Below are positions 43,455-52,634 of a DNA stretch of 52,666 bases, piece by piece. The stretch is from CAZHPA01 sp964533945 (lineage in GTDB: Bacteria > Bacillota > Clostridia > Lachnospirales > WRBF01), in assembly GCA_964533945.1 (NCBI GenBank), contig CAZHPA010000010.1, positions 1 through 52,666 on the forward strand, given 5' to 3'. The notes below the pieces were generated by a model. The model was not told the origin of the DNA. It searched no databases and saw nothing but the letters and a program-made list of their open reading frames with translations. Every line of letters starts with the position of its first letter. Position 1 is the stretch's first letter. Made by a program: the position numbers and the translations under genes.

Positions 43455-44204
43455 TTACAGAACTTTGCAATATGCCAAATATTCAATGTTGCCGTTTTGT
43501 CCTTTAATTGGAGATTCTATAAGCCCACACAGTAAAAGCCCGTTTTGTGAAAAAAAATGTTGTATATTATTAATAACTTTCTCATGCACTTTTTTGTCTT
43601 TAACAACGCCTTTTTTATTCAAATTTTTTCTTCCTGCTTCAAATTGCGGTTTTATTAAACAAACTATGCTGCCGCCTTTTAAAATTACATTTGAAACTGG
43701 TAAGATAACTTTTAAAAGCGAAATAAACGAAACGTCAACACAAGCAAAATCAACCTTTTTGCCGATTAAATCAGTTGTTATGCTTTTTGCGTTGACGCCT
43801 TCTAAATTTAAAATTCTATTGTCGTTTTTAAGCTTTTCCGAAAATTGCGAACTGCCTGAATCTACTGCATAAACAAAAGCAGCCCCATTTTGCAGAAGAC
43901 AATCTGTAAATCCGCCTGTTGAAGCTCCAATATCTATGCAAACTTTGTTTTTAACATCAATATTAAAAGCCCTAATTGCTTTTTCAAGTTTATATCCTCC
44001 ACGGCTTACATAAGAAGTTTTAGGAGGCGTATGTTCAATTAAAACATCTGCACAAAATTTAACGCCTGCCGAAGTAACAAGCTTTTTGTTTACAAAAACG
44101 TTTCCGTTTTCAATTTGTTCCTTTGCCGCTTCTCTGCTGTATCCGTAAAGCTTGCCCAAAATTACGTCAAGCCTTGTTTTTTCCTGTTTTTCGCTCATTT
44201 TCAA
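43455..44204 (-). CDS. tlyA: TlyA-family rRNA 2'-O-methyltransferase
   Basis: 249 aa. The N-terminal S4 RNA-binding domain (RLDVILGKLYGYSREAAKEQIENGNVFVN) is followed by the FtsJ-type Rossmann fold with SAM motif CIDIGASTGGFTD. The family methylates C1409 in 16S rRNA and C1920 in 23S rRNA and was once called hemolysin A. It overlaps dxs by 38 bases. Confidence 0.94.
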   Translation of the reverse strand: MKMSEKQEKTRLDVILGKLYGYSREAAKEQIENGNVFVNKKLVTSAGVKFCADVLIEHTPPKTSYVSRGGYKLEKAIRAFNIDVKNKVCIDIGASTGGFTDCLLQNGAAFVYAVDSGSSQFSEKLKNDNRILNLEGVNAKSITTDLIGKKVDFACVDVSFISLLKVILPVSNVILKGGSIVCLIKPQFEAGRKNLNKKGVVKDKKVHEKVINNIQHFFSQNGLLLCGLIESPIKGQNGNIEYLAYCKVL

Positions 44205-46050
44205 TTATTCCTTTTATAGTGCTGTAAATTCCGCATGAATCAAGCCCATATTTTAAAAATATTTGCTCCCTTGTTCCTTGGTTAATAAATTCGTTAGGAA
44301 AAGAGAAGCTGTGGAACACATTGCATTTTACATTTTGCCTCGACATTTCCTCTAATATTTTGCTTGCAAATCCCCCCGAATATATGCCTTCTTCCAATAC
44401 AAAAACAAACTTATATTTCAACAAACTGCAAACCATTTCCGTATCAATAGGTTTGATGAATCTTGCGTTAATTAATGTTGGGTTAAAACCGTCTGCTTTT
44501 AAAAGGTTTAAAACTTCAAGCGAAACATTCATCATACTGCCTAGTGAAATTATAGCAATTAACGAACCCGATTCAATTAGTTCGCTTTTCCCTAAAACAA
44601 TTTTCTCATGTCTATCTAAAAGAACATTTGAAATTTTTCCTTTTGGATAGCGTATTGCAATGGGCGACTTTAACGAAACTGCAAACTGAAGCATTTGTTC
44701 AAATTCAGTTGAATTTTTAGGAGCAACAAACGTTAAATTTGGAATATGAGAAAGAAACGAAATATCAAATAACCCTTGATGAGTTGCGCCGTCTTCCCCA
44801 ACAACGCCTGCCCTATCTATTGCAAAAATAACATGCAAATTTTGCAAGCAAACATCATGCACAATTTGGTCGTAGCTTCTTTGCAAAAACGTTGAATATA
44901 TAGCAACAATCGGAATAAATCCACTTTTGGCAAGCCCAGCCGAAAATGTTACAGCATGGCTTTCTGCTATTCCAACATCAAAAATTCTTTTAGGAAATTG
45001 TTTTGAAAAGCAACTAAGCCCTGTTCCGCTTGGCATTGCTGCTGTTACGGCAACAATTTTTTCGTTTGCTTTTCCTAATGAAACAATAGCTTGCCCGAAA
45101 ACATCTGTATATGTTAAGTGATTTTGTTTGTTTAAAGGGCTGCCTGTTTTAACATCAAATTTAGGAACGCCGTGAAAAAAATTGGGCGATATTTCTGCCG
45201 GTAAATAACCTTTGCCCTTTGTTGTATAAATATGAAGAAGCACAGGGGCGTTCATATTTTTGGAGCGGTTTAACACATCAATTAATTCTTCTATATTGTG
45301 TCCATCTATAGGCCCAATGTATTTGAAGCCAAATTCTTCAAATAGTGCGCCGGGAACAAGTAAATATCTCAACCCGTTTTTCGCTTTTTCAAGCGTTTTG
45401 CTTAAAGTTGTTCCAACGATTGGTATTTTATTTAAAATATTGTTAATATCGGCTTTTGCTTCCAAATAGTATGGGTCTGTTCGCAGTGCATTCAAGCTTT
45501 TGGAAATTCCAAGCACATTTTCAGATATAGACATTTGATTGTCATTTAAAATTACGATAAAATTTGTATTTAGTTTTCTTGCGTTATTTAAAGCTTCAAA
45601 AGCAAGCCCGCCCGTCATTGCGCTGTCGCCTATTACTGAAATTACGCTGTAATTTTGTTTTGCCAAATCTCTTGCAGCGCAAAGCCCAAGCCCAACAGAA
45701 ACAGATGTTGAGCTATGCCCTGTATCGAATGCATCGTGAATACTTTCGGAAGCTTTTGGGAAGCCACTAAGCCCGTCTTTTTGCCTTAAAGTTTTAAACT
45801 TGCCGGCTCTGTTTGTTAAAATTTTATGCACATATGATTGATGCCCAACGTCCCAAACTATTTTATCTACAGGGGAATTAAAACAATAGTGCAACGCAAC
45901 GGTTAATTCAACAACTCCAAGGTTAGAAGCTAAGTGTCCGCCTGTTTTAGATACGGCATGAACTAAAAACAGCCTTATTTCGCTGCATAAACTAACAAGG
46001 CTTTTAATGTCTAATTTTTTTAAGTTTTTAATTTGTTTAAAATATTTCAT
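44167..46050 (-). CDS. dxs: 1-deoxy-D-xylulose-5-phosphate synthase
   Basis: 627 aa, the normal size. Thiamine diphosphate motif GDSAMTGGLAFEALNNA, substrate-facing DVGHQSYVHK and the transketolase pyrimidine region with DRAGVVGEDG are seen. It condenses pyruvate and glyceraldehyde 3-phosphate as the first step of the MEP isoprenoid route, which feeds ispA in this same operon. Confidence 0.97.
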   Translation of the reverse strand: MKYFKQIKNLKKLDIKSLVSLCSEIRLFLVHAVSKTGGHLASNLGVVELTVALHYCFNSPVDKIVWDVGHQSYVHKILTNRAGKFKTLRQKDGLSGFPKASESIHDAFDTGHSSTSVSVGLGLCAARDLAKQNYSVISVIGDSAMTGGLAFEALNNARKLNTNFIVILNDNQMSISENVLGISKSLNALRTDPYYLEAKADINNILNKIPIVGTTLSKTLEKAKNGLRYLLVPGALFEEFGFKYIGPIDGHNIEELIDVLNRSKNMNAPVLLHIYTTKGKGYLPAEISPNFFHGVPKFDVKTGSPLNKQNHLTYTDVFGQAIVSLGKANEKIVAVTAAMPSGTGLSCFSKQFPKRIFDVGIAESHAVTFSAGLAKSGFIPIVAIYSTFLQRSYDQIVHDVCLQNLHVIFAIDRAGVVGEDGATHQGLFDISFLSHIPNLTFVAPKNSTEFEQMLQFAVSLKSPIAIRYPKGKISNVLLDRHEKIVLGKSELIESGSLIAIISLGSMMNVSLEVLNLLKADGFNPTLINARFIKPIDTEMVCSLLKYKFVFVLEEGIYSGGFASKILEEMSRQNVKCNVFHSFSFPNEFINQGTREQIFLKYGLDSCGIYSTIKGIIENERKTGKNKA

Positions 46051-46506
46051 TTACAAAATCCTCATAAATAATATAGCTATAATTACGCCTAAAACTGCCC
46101 CTGCTCCAACTTCAATCGGCGTATGCCCTAAAAGCTCTTTTAACTTTTTATCAAAAACTACGCCTTGTTCTTCAAAAACTGAAACAATCATGTTAATAAC
46201 TTCGGCTTGTTTTCCGGCGGCTCGCCGAACGCCTGCGGCATCATACATAACAACAAGGCTAACGATTATCCCTATAGCAAACAGAGGCGAATTAAAGCCT
46301 TCTAAAAAGCCAATTGACGTGGACATTGCCATGACAAATGACGAATGCGAACTTGGCATTCCGCCTGCACCGATAAACAATTTAGCATCAATTTTTTTGT
46401 TATAGTAAAGCTCTAATAACACTTTTATCAGTTGTGCAGTGAACCATGAAAAAATAGAAATCCATAAAATTTTATTTCCCGAAAATTCATAGTATACATT
46501 TGCCAC
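46051..46506 (-). CDS. Divergent PAP2-family membrane protein (YuiD type)
   Basis: 151 aa starting at GTG (46506). Four hydrophobic helices and the motifs GGMPSSHSSFV and AAGVRRAAGKQAE match the YuiD-type DUF212 group. The motifs resemble PAP2 phosphatases, and a lipid-phosphate role fits a place between ispA and dxs in an isoprenoid operon. Direct activity is not shown. Confidence 0.88.
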   Translation of the reverse strand: MANVYYEFSGNKILWISIFSWFTAQLIKVLLELYYNKKIDAKLFIGAGGMPSSHSSFVMAMSTSIGFLEGFNSPLFAIGIIVSLVVMYDAAGVRRAAGKQAEVINMIVSVFEEQGVVFDKKLKELLGHTPIEVGAGAVLGVIIAILFMRIL

Positions 46507-46523
46507 GCAAAAACCCTCGCTTT

Positions 46524-47396
46524 TTATTTTTCTCTGTTAATTAAACTTCTTGCAAGCATTGATAAAAATTTTGCAGAAAGGCTTTCAAACATTTCAACGG
46601 CTTCATTTGAAGCAGCCAAATAATATTTTTGTGCATTTTTAAGCCCGAACATTGAAACATAAGTTACTTTATTATTTTTCTTATCGCTGTTAATTGGCTT
46701 GCCAAGTGTTTTTTCATCTCCGTAAATATCTAGCAAATCGTCTTTGATTTGAAATGTTAAGCCTAATTTTTCGCCTGCTTCTTTAAAAACTAAAACTTTT
46801 GCTTTTGAAGCACCGCCAATTATTGCCCCTGCGGCAAGTGAAGCACGAATTAGTGCTGCGGTTTTGTTTCTATGTATATATATTAATTCATCTTTTTCAA
46901 TATTTTTGTTTTCTGACAAAATATCAACAACTTGACCGCCAATCATTCCCCAAACTCCTGCTGCATTTGCAATTTCGGCCATAGCCCAAGCGTTTTCAAA
47001 TGTTAAATTTGATGCACAGGCTTTTGCCATAATTTCATATGCCAAATTTAAAAGCCCATCACCTGCTAAAGTTGCAAGTGCTTCTCCAAAAACTTTATGG
47101 TTTGTTGGCTTGCCACGTCTTAAATCGTCGTTATCCATAGACGGCAAATCGTCGTGTATTAATGAATATGTATGTATAAGCTCGACGGCAATTGCAAACG
47201 GCAGCGCTTTTTCAATATTTCCTGAAACGGCTTCTGTGGCTCCTAAAAGAAGCATTGGGCGTATACGTTTGCCGCCTGCAAAAACACTATAAGACATTGC
47301 CTCATATATTTCGTTTGGGTATTGCGGCTTTAGGCATTTTTGCAGCTCATCATCAATTAACTTTCGCTTGCTTGCAATTTCATATTCAATATCCAT
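46524..47396 (-). CDS. ispA: Polyprenyl (farnesyl/geranylgeranyl) diphosphate synthase
   Basis: 290 aa from the ATG at 47396, spaced seven bases after AGGGGGA; the ATG at 47402 is too close. The first Asp-rich motif DDLPSMDNDD and the second FQIKDDLLDIYGD bind the diphosphate through magnesium. It makes farnesyl diphosphate for undecaprenyl and quinone synthesis. Exonuclease VII genes, usual neighbours, are missing here. Confidence 0.94.
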   Translation of the reverse strand: MDIEYEIASKRKLIDDELQKCLKPQYPNEIYEAMSYSVFAGGKRIRPMLLLGATEAVSGNIEKALPFAIAVELIHTYSLIHDDLPSMDNDDLRRGKPTNHKVFGEALATLAGDGLLNLAYEIMAKACASNLTFENAWAMAEIANAAGVWGMIGGQVVDILSENKNIEKDELIYIHRNKTAALIRASLAAGAIIGGASKAKVLVFKEAGEKLGLTFQIKDDLLDIYGDEKTLGKPINSDKKNNKVTYVSMFGLKNAQKYYLAASNEAVEMFESLSAKFLSMLARSLINREK

Positions 47397-47434
47397 TGCC
47401 ATTCCCCCTAAATAAAACCTTGAAAATTAAATTA

Positions 47435-47860
47435 TTATTCCAATGGTTGTTCTAATGAAAGTTTGGTTGCAATTTTGCCTAAAATACCGTTTATAAATGC
47501 CGGTGATTCATCGTCTCCAAAAACTTTGGCAATCTCTACAGCTTCGTTTATAGAAACGCCAACGGGAATATCTTTTGAAAAAATCATTTCAAATATAGCA
47601 AGCCGCATTATTGCAAGGTCTACTTTACTAATTCTTTCAAGTTCCCATGATATAGAATGGGTTTTAATTAATTCGTCAATTTCCGAAAGCTTTTCTAAAA
47701 CCCCGCAAGCTTGTTGTTTAATAAAATCAATTTCTTTTTTGGGTATATTAGGCTCATCTTCAATATAATTTTCGCATATTTGCATAAAATTATTGTCTTT
47801 ATGGAATTCAAATTGATATACGATAAAAAAAGTATGTTTTCTTGCAGTTCTGCGCCCCAT
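47435..47860 (-). CDS. nusB: Transcription antitermination factor NusB
   Basis: 141 aa, typical length. The arginine-rich N-terminus (MGRRTARKHTF) and the C-terminal GVSINEAVEIAKVFGDDESPAFINGILGKI are family signatures. It binds NusE/boxA RNA to support rRNA antitermination. It lies 15 bases after the Asp23 gene, a common linkage. Confidence 0.95.
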   Translation of the reverse strand: MGRRTARKHTFFIVYQFEFHKDNNFMQICENYIEDEPNIPKKEIDFIKQQACGVLEKLSEIDELIKTHSISWELERISKVDLAIMRLAIFEMIFSKDIPVGVSINEAVEIAKVFGDDESPAFINGILGKIATKLSLEQPLE

Positions 47861-47875
47861 TTTGTCCTCCGAAAT

Positions 47876-48241
47876 TTATTCAGCTTCTTTTTCGGCATAC
47901 ACGCCGCAAACAGTAACATTAACATCTGTAACGTTAAGCCCTGTCATAGTTTCGACGGCAGCTTTAACACGTTTTTGAACATTTTTAGAAACATCTTGAA
48001 TTTTGCTTCCAAATTTAACTAAAATATTTAACGATATAATAATATTATTGCCATTAATTTCAATTTTAACGCCTTTTGAAAGGTTTTTCCTTCCAAGCAT
48101 TTCAGAAAAAGAGCCTTTAAAATTTCCAGACATGCCAATTACACCTTCAACTTCAGTAGCTGCCGTTCCTGATATAATTGCTATAACTTCATCTGCAATT
48201 TGTATTTGCCCTAAGCCCAATTCGTTTTTTAATTCTGCCAT
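47876..48241 (-). CDS. Asp23/Gls24 family envelope-stress protein
   Basis: 121 aa from the ATG at 48241, placed 10 bases after GGAGG; the frame is open to a TTG at 48262 but that is inside the ribosome binding site. The ADEVIAIISGTAATEVEGV and KIEINGNNIIISLNI motifs define the family, and GVYAEKEAE ends it. Members coat the inner membrane and are linked to envelope stress. It leads the nusB-ispA-dxs operon. Confidence 0.92.
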   Translation of the reverse strand: MAELKNELGLGQIQIADEVIAIISGTAATEVEGVIGMSGNFKGSFSEMLGRKNLSKGVKIEINGNNIIISLNILVKFGSKIQDVSKNVQKRVKAAVETMTGLNVTDVNVTVCGVYAEKEAE

Positions 48242-48282
48242 TAAAGCAAAACCTCCAGCCAATTACTTATATTATATATATA

Positions 48283-48311
48283 ATAATACTATAAAATAAA
48301 ATGTTTGTCAA
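48283..48311 (-). promoter_or_regulatory. Sigma-A promoter of the asp23 operon
   Basis: On the minus strand TTGACA (48306-48311) and TATTAT (48283-48288) are 17 bases apart. They lie about 42 bases before the Asp23 start codon and after the secA terminator. Confidence 0.85.
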
Positions 48312-48355
48312 AAATTCTATACATTATAACTGATTTTTATGCTTTTTAAAAATAC

Positions 48356-48379
48356 AAAAGGGAACAAAAACCGTTCCCT
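48356..48379 (-). terminator. Terminator of secA
   Basis: AGGGAAC and GTTCCCT pair as 7-base arms with a 7-base loop on the minus strand, and TTTTGTATTTTT follows. It starts inside the secA stop codon. Confidence 0.8.
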
Positions 48380-50945
48380 AACTTCTGCCGCAGCATTGCT
48401 TAAATTTTTTTCCGCTGCCGCAAGGGCATTGGTCATTTCTTCCAACTTTAGCGTCTTTTCTCTTTGATGGTGTTTTTTCTAAGCTTTGGTCCATATTTGT
48501 ACTCATTTCTTGTGCAACAGGTTCTCTTTCAACGGGTGCTTGAATTCTAACATTAAACATGCTGCGAACGGTATCTAACTGAATGTTGTTACCCAATTCG
48601 TCGAACATATCATAGCTTAAAAATTTATATTCAAGTAGAGGGTCTTTTTGTGCATATGCTCTAAGTGAAATACCTTGTCGCATTTGGTCCATATCATCTA
48701 TATGGTCCATCCATTTTTGGTCTATAACACGTAATGTTACAACACGCTCAATTTCACGCATACGCTCTGGTTCAAATTCAATTTCTTTTGCATCATAAAT
48801 TTCTTTAGCTTCATTATAAAGTCTTTCAACTAATATTTCTTTGGTTAAGGTTTGTTTATCTTCTTCTGTTAATATAACAGCTAATTTATGATATATTGGC
48901 ATTAAAAATTCATTTAATCCTAAAATATCCCAATCTTCTGGGTATTCGGCTTCTCCTGAATATGTTTTAACTGCTCTTTCAATAACTCCCTTTATCATAT
49001 TTAAAATATTTTCTTTAAGGTCGGCTCCTTTTAAAACTTTTAAACGTTCGCCGTAAATAATTTCCCTTTGGTCGTTCATAACTCTGTCGTATTCAAGAAG
49101 GTGTTTACGTATACCAAAGTTGTTGCCTTCTACTTTTTTCTGTGCATTTTCAATTGCTCTTGTAAGCATACCATGTTCTATAGGTTCATCTTCATCCATA
49201 CCTATAGTATCAATTAATTTCATAACTTTTTCAGAACCAAAAAGACGCATTAATTCATCTTCAAGTGAAATATAAAAACGTGATTCCCCGGGGTCACCTT
49301 GTCGCCCTGCACGCCCTCTTAGCTGGTTGTCTATACGTCTTGATTCGTGCCGTTCTGTGCCTATTATTTTTAAACCGCCAAGCTCTTTAACTCCTTCGCC
49401 AAGCTTAATATCTGTACCACGCCCCGCCATATTTGTAGCAATTGTAACAGCTTTTGGTGTGCCGGCTTCTGAAACAATTTCGGCTTCTTTTTGGTGGTAT
49501 TTTGCATTCAAAACTTGGTGAGGTATGCCTTCACGCTTTAGAAGCATACTTAGTTCTTCAGATTTGTCAATTGTTATTGTGCCTACAAGAACGGGTTGCC
49601 CTTTTTTATAGCTTTCTGCTATTTCTTTAACAACGGCACGGAATTTTGCTTTTTCTGTACGATACACAACATCTGATAAGTCTTTTCTTTGAACGGGTTT
49701 GTTTGTTGGAATTGCTATAACGTCCATGCCGTAAATTTGCCTAAATTCATTTTCTTCTGTTAATGCCGTACCTGTCATGCCGCATTTTTTAGCATAGCGA
49801 TTAAAAAAGTTTTGGAATGTAACTGTTGCTAAAGTTCTGCTTTCTCTGTTAACTTTAACGTTTTCTTTAGCTTCTATAGCTTGATGAAGCCCGTCTGAAT
49901 ACCTTCTTCCTGGCATTAGGCGACCTGTAAATTCATCAACAATAACAATTTCTTCTTCTTGTATAACATAATCTTTATCTAAATGCATATTAAAGTTTGC
50001 TTTAAGTGCGTTGTTGACGTGATGTTGAATTTCTAGGTTTTCTGGGTCTGATAAGTTTTCGATAGCAAAAAAGCGCTCTGTTTTTTTAATGCCTTCTTGA
50101 GTTAACGTAACGGTTTTAGCTTTTTCGTCAACTACAAAGTCGCCTTCTTCAATTAATTCGGCTCTTGTAATTGCGTTAAGTGCTTCGGCCTCGTTAACAA
50201 TGCGCCCTTTTTTCAACATTTTAACAAAACCATCGGCAATTTTATATAATTGTGTTGATTTGTTGCCGCTTCCTGAAATAATTAAAGGCGTTCTTGCTTC
50301 GTCGATTAAAACAGAGTCAACCTCATCAATTATTGCGTATGCAAGTTCACGCTGAACCATTGCTTCTTCATAAACAACCATGTTGTCACGCAAATAGTCG
50401 AAGCCAAGTTCGTTATTTGTTGCGTATGTTATGTCGCAAGCATATGCTTGGCGGCGTTCGTCGTTAGACATATCGTGAAGAATAACACCAACAGTTAGCC
50501 CTAAAAATCTATGAAGCTGCCCCATCCATTCGGCATCACGGCTTGCCAAATAATCATTTACAGTTACAACATGAACGCCTTTTCCGTCTAGTGCATTTAA
50601 ATATGCAGTAAGCGTTGAAACAAGAGTTTTTCCTTCACCTGTTCTCATTTCGGCAATTCTTCCTTGGTGCAGAATTATACCGCCGATTAATTGAACACGG
50701 TAATGCCGTTCATTTAGTGTTCTTTTACCTGCTTCACGCACAACGGCGAACGCTTCGGGTAATATATCATCCAAAGTTTCGCCGTTTGCAAGTCTTTGCT
50801 TAAACTCTATTGTTTTATTAGCCAACTGTTCGTCTGAAAGTTTTTCCATTTCAGGTTCAAGTGATTCGATTTTATCAACTAACGGTATAATCCGCTTAAG
50901 TTCTTTGTCGCTATAGCTACCGAAAATTTTTTCAATAAGCTTCAA
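48378..50945 (-). CDS. secA: Preprotein translocase ATPase SecA
   Basis: 855 aa starting at TTG (50945), with GAGGTGG seven bases upstream; no ATG is nearby. Walker A RTGEGKT is at about 101-107, DEVDSVLIDEART follows, and the helicase-like second domain has TNMAGRGTDIKL. The C-terminal zinc-binding SEC-C tail has CPCGSGKKFKQCC. It pushes unfolded precursors through SecYEG, together with SecDF encoded elsewhere in the window. Confidence 0.97.
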   Translation of the reverse strand: MKLIEKIFGSYSDKELKRIIPLVDKIESLEPEMEKLSDEQLANKTIEFKQRLANGETLDDILPEAFAVVREAGKRTLNERHYRVQLIGGIILHQGRIAEMRTGEGKTLVSTLTAYLNALDGKGVHVVTVNDYLASRDAEWMGQLHRFLGLTVGVILHDMSNDERRQAYACDITYATNNELGFDYLRDNMVVYEEAMVQRELAYAIIDEVDSVLIDEARTPLIISGSGNKSTQLYKIADGFVKMLKKGRIVNEAEALNAITRAELIEEGDFVVDEKAKTVTLTQEGIKKTERFFAIENLSDPENLEIQHHVNNALKANFNMHLDKDYVIQEEEIVIVDEFTGRLMPGRRYSDGLHQAIEAKENVKVNRESRTLATVTFQNFFNRYAKKCGMTGTALTEENEFRQIYGMDVIAIPTNKPVQRKDLSDVVYRTEKAKFRAVVKEIAESYKKGQPVLVGTITIDKSEELSMLLKREGIPHQVLNAKYHQKEAEIVSEAGTPKAVTIATNMAGRGTDIKLGEGVKELGGLKIIGTERHESRRIDNQLRGRAGRQGDPGESRFYISLEDELMRLFGSEKVMKLIDTIGMDEDEPIEHGMLTRAIENAQKKVEGNNFGIRKHLLEYDRVMNDQREIIYGERLKVLKGADLKENILNMIKGVIERAVKTYSGEAEYPEDWDILGLNEFLMPIYHKLAVILTEEDKQTLTKEILVERLYNEAKEIYDAKEIEFEPERMREIERVVTLRVIDQKWMDHIDDMDQMRQGISLRAYAQKDPLLEYKFLSYDMFDELGNNIQLDTVRSMFNVRIQAPVEREPVAQEMSTNMDQSLEKTPSKRKDAKVGRNDQCPCGSGKKFKQCCGRS

Positions 50946-51030
50946 GTTTTAGCCACCTCTTTTGCAAATATAAGCTATCCCCAAACCCAACCCTCGAAAA
51001 ATTAAATTAGCACTGGTTTTTTAACATTGA

Positions 51031-51039
51031 ATTATAACA
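51031..51039 (-). promoter_or_regulatory. Extended -10 element upstream of secA
   Basis: On the minus strand TGTTATAAT (51031-51039) has both the TGn extension and a perfect -10. No good -35 is seen. It lies about 85 bases before the secA start, in the 51001-51200 stretch where no gene is visible. Confidence 0.5.
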
Positions 51040-51200
51040 TGTACTAGTGTTACAATACGGGCTTTATTTTTAAATATATGAGTTAAGCCTGTCCTCGAAA
51101 TTTTTTCAAATAAGCCGGTAACTTTTTATAATGTACTTCGTCTTTAATTTTTCTACCCTAGCTTAAATTTAATTATTTTTATTTTAAGATTTCTAAGATT

Positions 51201-51674
51201 CTAAGAGATTAAATCTGTTGTCCAATTAATCTCTTGAAGTTTTGTATCTAAAATTCTAAATTCTTTAGAAAGTTCGTTTATTTTGTTTTGAATTTCTTTA
51301 ATATCTATGCAACGAATAAATTTTACCTCTGTTTTGGTAAATCTATCATGGCGTATTGTTGCAGTATCGCAAAACATTCTATAGGCATTAATTTTATTTG
51401 AAAGGCAATCTCTTTTAGCAATTGCATCTTTAATTGTTTCGCCGTTTTCGCCGTCTTTATTTTTTATGAAGGTTTTGGCATTTGTTTCGTTAATTTTTTT
51501 AATAAGTTCAAGCATTCTTTCCATATTATGTTCGTATTCGGCAATTAATTCTTCAGGAGATTCTGCCGGAACTTCGCCTTCTTGAACTTTAATGTTGCTG
51601 TTTATGCGATCTGTTAGCTGAAAGTTTTTTCTTTTAAGCTCGGCTCTTTCAATTAATGCTTCTGCAAGCTTCAT
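51201..51674 (-). CDS. DIP1984-family protein
   Basis: 157 aa from the ATG at 51674 (MKLAEALIERAELK), the normal start of the family; an ATG two codons earlier lies too close to AAAGGTAGG. The protein is mostly charged helices, with no signal or membrane segment. DIP1984/septicolysin-like proteins are of unknown function. Seven or so bases separate it from the HIRAN gene, so both probably share a transcript. Confidence 0.8.
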   Translation of the reverse strand: MKLAEALIERAELKRKNFQLTDRINSNIKVQEGEVPAESPEELIAEYEHNMERMLELIKKINETNAKTFIKNKDGENGETIKDAIAKRDCLSNKINAYRMFCDTATIRHDRFTKTEVKFIRCIDIKEIQNKINELSKEFRILDTKLQEINWTTDLIS

Positions 51675-51682
51675 TGGCATAC

Positions 51683-52078
51683 CTACCTTTCGTTAAATCC
51701 CAAAATTCGGTTTATAAAGTCGTTGTCTTCATCTTGGCTTTTTTCATCCTGTTCGTCGTCGTCGCATTCTTCAACTTCTTCAGGGGAAAGAACAAGACCA
51801 ATAACGCCTGAATCTGTAATAAACATAATTCGGGCATATGCATATTCTCCAATATTGTCATACAACCGCCCTGCACTAACTGTTCCTTTTAAAACGGTAG
51901 CAACGCTATTGGCAACATAGCCAATTGTACCAATAAACGGAAGTTCTACTCTTATAGCTTCGTTGTCGTGAATATTATATGGTTCTTTTGTAATTCTAAC
52001 TATTCTGCCGATTTCAAGCGGTTTGTTGTCATAATAGTGACCTAAACCGGTTATGGTTATGAAATATTTTCTATCCAC
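51683..52078 (-). CDS. HIRAN-domain protein with acidic tail
   Basis: 131 aa starting at GTG (52078), nine bases after GGAGG. Residues ~1-95 fit a HIRAN domain (ITITGLGHYY, EPYNIHDNEAIRVE, IGYVANSVATVL), known to bind DNA ends in helicase-like proteins and often found as a standalone unit in bacteria. The tail at about 100-122 is Asp/Glu-rich. It is not attached to a helicase here. Its partner and role are unknown. Confidence 0.8.
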   Translation of the reverse strand: MDRKYFITITGLGHYYDNKPLEIGRIVRITKEPYNIHDNEAIRVELPFIGTIGYVANSVATVLKGTVSAGRLYDNIGEYAYARIMFITDSGVIGLVLSPEEVEECDDDEQDEKSQDEDNDFINRILGFNER

Positions 52079-52151
52079 TTAAAAACGCCTCCGCACTTTA
52101 TAGCTAATAATATAGATTATAAAGGCAACGTTTAAATATTGCAAGCTTTTT

Positions 52152-52634
52152 TTAAGCGTTGCAAAGCAAAAGCATATTAAAAAGCATTAAGTAAATACAT
52201 TCCCCGTCTGTTATTGTTCCTTCTGGCAGTATTGCAACTTTTCCGTTTACGCAAATTGTTATCTTCTCAACTTCTTCCATATATGCCGCTGTTTTTAAAA
52301 TTTGGGCTAAAAGCCTTTGTTCATAGTACGAGCCGCCGTAGTTTAAAATTTCTTCAGAAAAGTTGATAATTAAATGCTTGTTTTTTGTTTCAACATTTAA
52401 AACTTTAACATCTTTTGGTATAAAGCTTCCTTCTTCTTTACTAAATAGGTTTTGGAAGACGCTAAGTGTGCGTTCATCTTTAGAAGCAGTGTCTTCAAAG
52501 TATAGCTTTTTAGCTTCCCATTTTTCAATTGAGTTATCAATAACTTTTAAGTAATGCACGCTTTCAACTTGTTCGGCTTTAACAGCTTGCGGAAAAGCAA
52601 AAACAAGCGCCAATAAAATAATTGCCAACTTCAT
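52152..52634 (-). CDS. Secreted GerMN-domain protein
   Basis: 160 aa with GAGGGG before ATG. A signal peptide covers about 1-20 (ending VKA). The rest fits one GerMN domain: LNVETKNKHLIINFSEEIL, LLAQILKTAAYMEEVEKITICVNG. GerMN proteins occur in spore germination (GerM) and in the envelope, where they bind peptidoglycan-associated partners. The C-terminus is hydrophobic (YLMLFNMLLL). Its role here is not established. Confidence 0.75.
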   Translation of the reverse strand: MKLAIILLALVFAFPQAVKAEQVESVHYLKVIDNSIEKWEAKKLYFEDTASKDERTLSVFQNLFSKEEGSFIPKDVKVLNVETKNKHLIINFSEEILNYGGSYYEQRLLAQILKTAAYMEEVEKITICVNGKVAILPEGTITDGECIYLMLFNMLLLCNA

